NCBI GenBank assembly: GCA_030670005.1
Contig: DAOVCL010000022.1
Location: forward strand, 1-15,389
DNA from: Candidatus Zixiibacteriota bacterium
GTDB taxonomy: Bacteria > SM23-81 > DAOVCL01
DNA length: 15,389 nucleotides
Direction: 5' to 3'
The notes under the pieces were generated by a model. That model worked only from the letters and a program-made list of their open reading frames with translations. It did not search any database and had not been told where the DNA came from. Shown here one piece after another: positions 14,743 to 15,389 of the stretch. The first letter of the stretch is position 1. Every line of letters begins with the position of its first letter. Position numbers and translations under genes: made by a program.

Positions 14743-14861
14743 TCCTCATTTTGTGTTGATACTTCCCTTTCACCGCCGAGCGTGGGGAGATCGCTGAGTT
14801 TTTTGGGAAGTTCTCAGCAGTGAAAAATGAGTCAGTATTCCTACATCAACACAATTGAGGA
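14743..14861. promoter_or_regulatory. Nested inverted repeats upstream of the receptor operon
   Basis: The gap before the receptor gene contains an outer inverted repeat (14743-14760 and 14845-14861, core TGTTGAT/ATCAACA, one mismatch and one indel). Within it lie ACTTCCC/GGGAAGT (14761-14767 and 14805-14811), TTTCAC/GTGAAA (14768-14773 and 14820-14825) and GCTGAG/CTCAGC (14793-14798 and 14813-14818). The arms overlap, so they offer alternative folds rather than one hairpin. The position suggests operator sites or a structured leader; no clear promoter boxes were found. Confidence 0.4.
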
Positions 14862-14875
14862 AGACCACCTCTTTT

Positions 14876-15389
14876 TTAATGAGCCAACATCCAGGGGCCT
14901 GGGAGGAGTCTCCATCCCCAGATGTATTCCAGGACGGTCCAGCCTATCAGGAGCAGAGCCAGGGAATAGGCCATATTCTCACTATCTGTCTTCGCTCTGG
15001 TCATCCTGTAACCAAAGAGGATGGCCATCAAGATGAAAATGGCACAACTTGGATAGGTTATCCAGGAGGTTCTTCCCATAAATTCAAATTGATTTATCAT
15101 AACAAAGTGCAAGAACCATACGGCATTGAAGTGTCCCAGTGAAAAAAGAAGCCCCGTAGGCAAATATCTCTTGATTCCAATAAGGGCAATCAGGAAAGTG
15201 AACCAGCCCAACAGAGGAAACATCTGCCACTCGGCAACTGCTATACCACCAAGCTTTTCGACTACTTCCCCCAAAACTGCCCAGAGGAATAACCCCGAAA
15301 AAATACCGAAGTAGTTGCCTTTTCTTGTATCTGAAGTAGTTATGGAGAAGAAGAGAAAAGCAATTCCCAACCCTAACAATATCAGCCCC
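14876..15389 (-). CDS. Polytopic membrane protein of unknown function, second copy, 5' end outside window
   Basis: The frame is open to the window edge. It corresponds to residue 38 onward of the protein at 288-905, so about 37 N-terminal residues are missing only because the window ends. There are about 170 codons, with five or six hydrophobic stretches. It ends ...PWMLAH and TAA, two residues longer than the left copy because homology stops at the last shared codons. Substitutions relative to the other copy are mostly conservative (for example ALLVILFG versus ILMAILFG), and there are no frameshifts, so both copies look functional. It lies 179 bases upstream of the receptor gene in the same direction, but the inverted-repeat region between them suggests separate transcription. 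Confidence 0.8.
   Translation of the reverse strand, partial: GLILLGLGIAFLFFSITTSDTRKGNYFGIFSGLFLWAVLGEVVEKLGGIAVAEWQMFPLLGWFTFLIALIGIKRYLPTGLLFSLGHFNAVWFLHFVMINQFEFMGRTSWITYPSCAIFILMAILFGYRMTRAKTDSENMAYSLALLLIGWTVLEYIWGWRLLPGPWMLAH
14886..15389. repeat. Direct repeat, right copy (partner 292-795)
   Basis: This aligns base for base with 292-795 at an offset of 14,594 without gaps, with about 33 substitutions. Left of 14886 the sequences are unrelated. The right end of the repeat lies outside the window, so its full length is unknown. Confidence 0.9.

Noticed and set aside
1..15389. tRNA or rRNA genes
   Set aside because: No cloverleaf-like pattern or conserved ribosomal RNA sequence was seen by eye in the gaps; a covariance-model scan was not possible.

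Overview
The window looks like a chromosomal fragment from an uncultivated bacterium of the FCB superphylum (Bacteroidetes-related candidate phyla such as KSB1, WOR-3/Stahlbacteria or Zixibacteria; the exact lineage cannot be told from this sequence). The evidence is several secreted proteins ending in the YPNPFNP-type C-terminal sorting domain of type IX secretion (T9SS), a PorV/PorQ-like outer-membrane protein, and a TonB-dependent receptor with an N-terminal carboxypeptidase-regulatory-like domain. Every convincing gene is on the minus strand, so the region reads from right to left.

Layout in transcription order. (1) At the right edge, 14876-15389 is an incomplete membrane-protein gene. 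(2) A 179-bp gap with nested inverted repeats leads into a tight run: TonB-dependent receptor (12186-14696), large fibronectin-III-like secreted protein with a sorting-type tail (9307-12174), PorV/PorQ-like protein (8265-9299) and C25 (gingipain-family) cysteine peptidase with a T9SS tail (6214-8202). Gaps in the run are 11, 7 and 62 bp. (3) A relic of a GxxExxY (PD-(D/E)XK nuclease-like) gene lies between oppositely oriented CACGAAT repeat clusters (5956-6191). It appears to separate the peptidase gene from a decayed copy of the terminator module found after its relatives. (4) A small protein of unknown function is at 5669-5872. (5) Three tandem paralogous secreted proteins follow (4076-5422, 2441-3832, 1297-2358). 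They share a signal peptide and an N-terminal beta-sandwich-like domain. Two carry a CARDB-like domain that the third lacks, and all end in T9SS-type sorting domains. (6) A complete second copy of the membrane-protein gene is at 288-905, followed by a likely terminator and a nested inverted-repeat region at the left edge.

How it fits together. In known T9SS systems PorV binds the C-terminal domain of exported cargo at the outer membrane. Here a PorV/PorQ-like gene is flanked by a possible cargo on each side, with three more candidate cargos just downstream. The receptor, large secreted protein, PorV-like protein and peptidase could form one surface module for nutrient capture or processing; that is inference.

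The most unusual features are structural. The C25 peptidase and the three tandem paralogs share nearly the same first ~35 residues and related last ~85 residues around unrelated interiors, as if cargo is swapped between constant ends. Two intergenic elements (1020-1188 and 3848-4002) keep a five-hairpin layout although their two central hairpins have unrelated sequences. Small palindromic insertions sit in frame inside sorting domains. The two membrane-protein copies form a 504-bp direct repeat without indels, exactly 14,594 bp apart.
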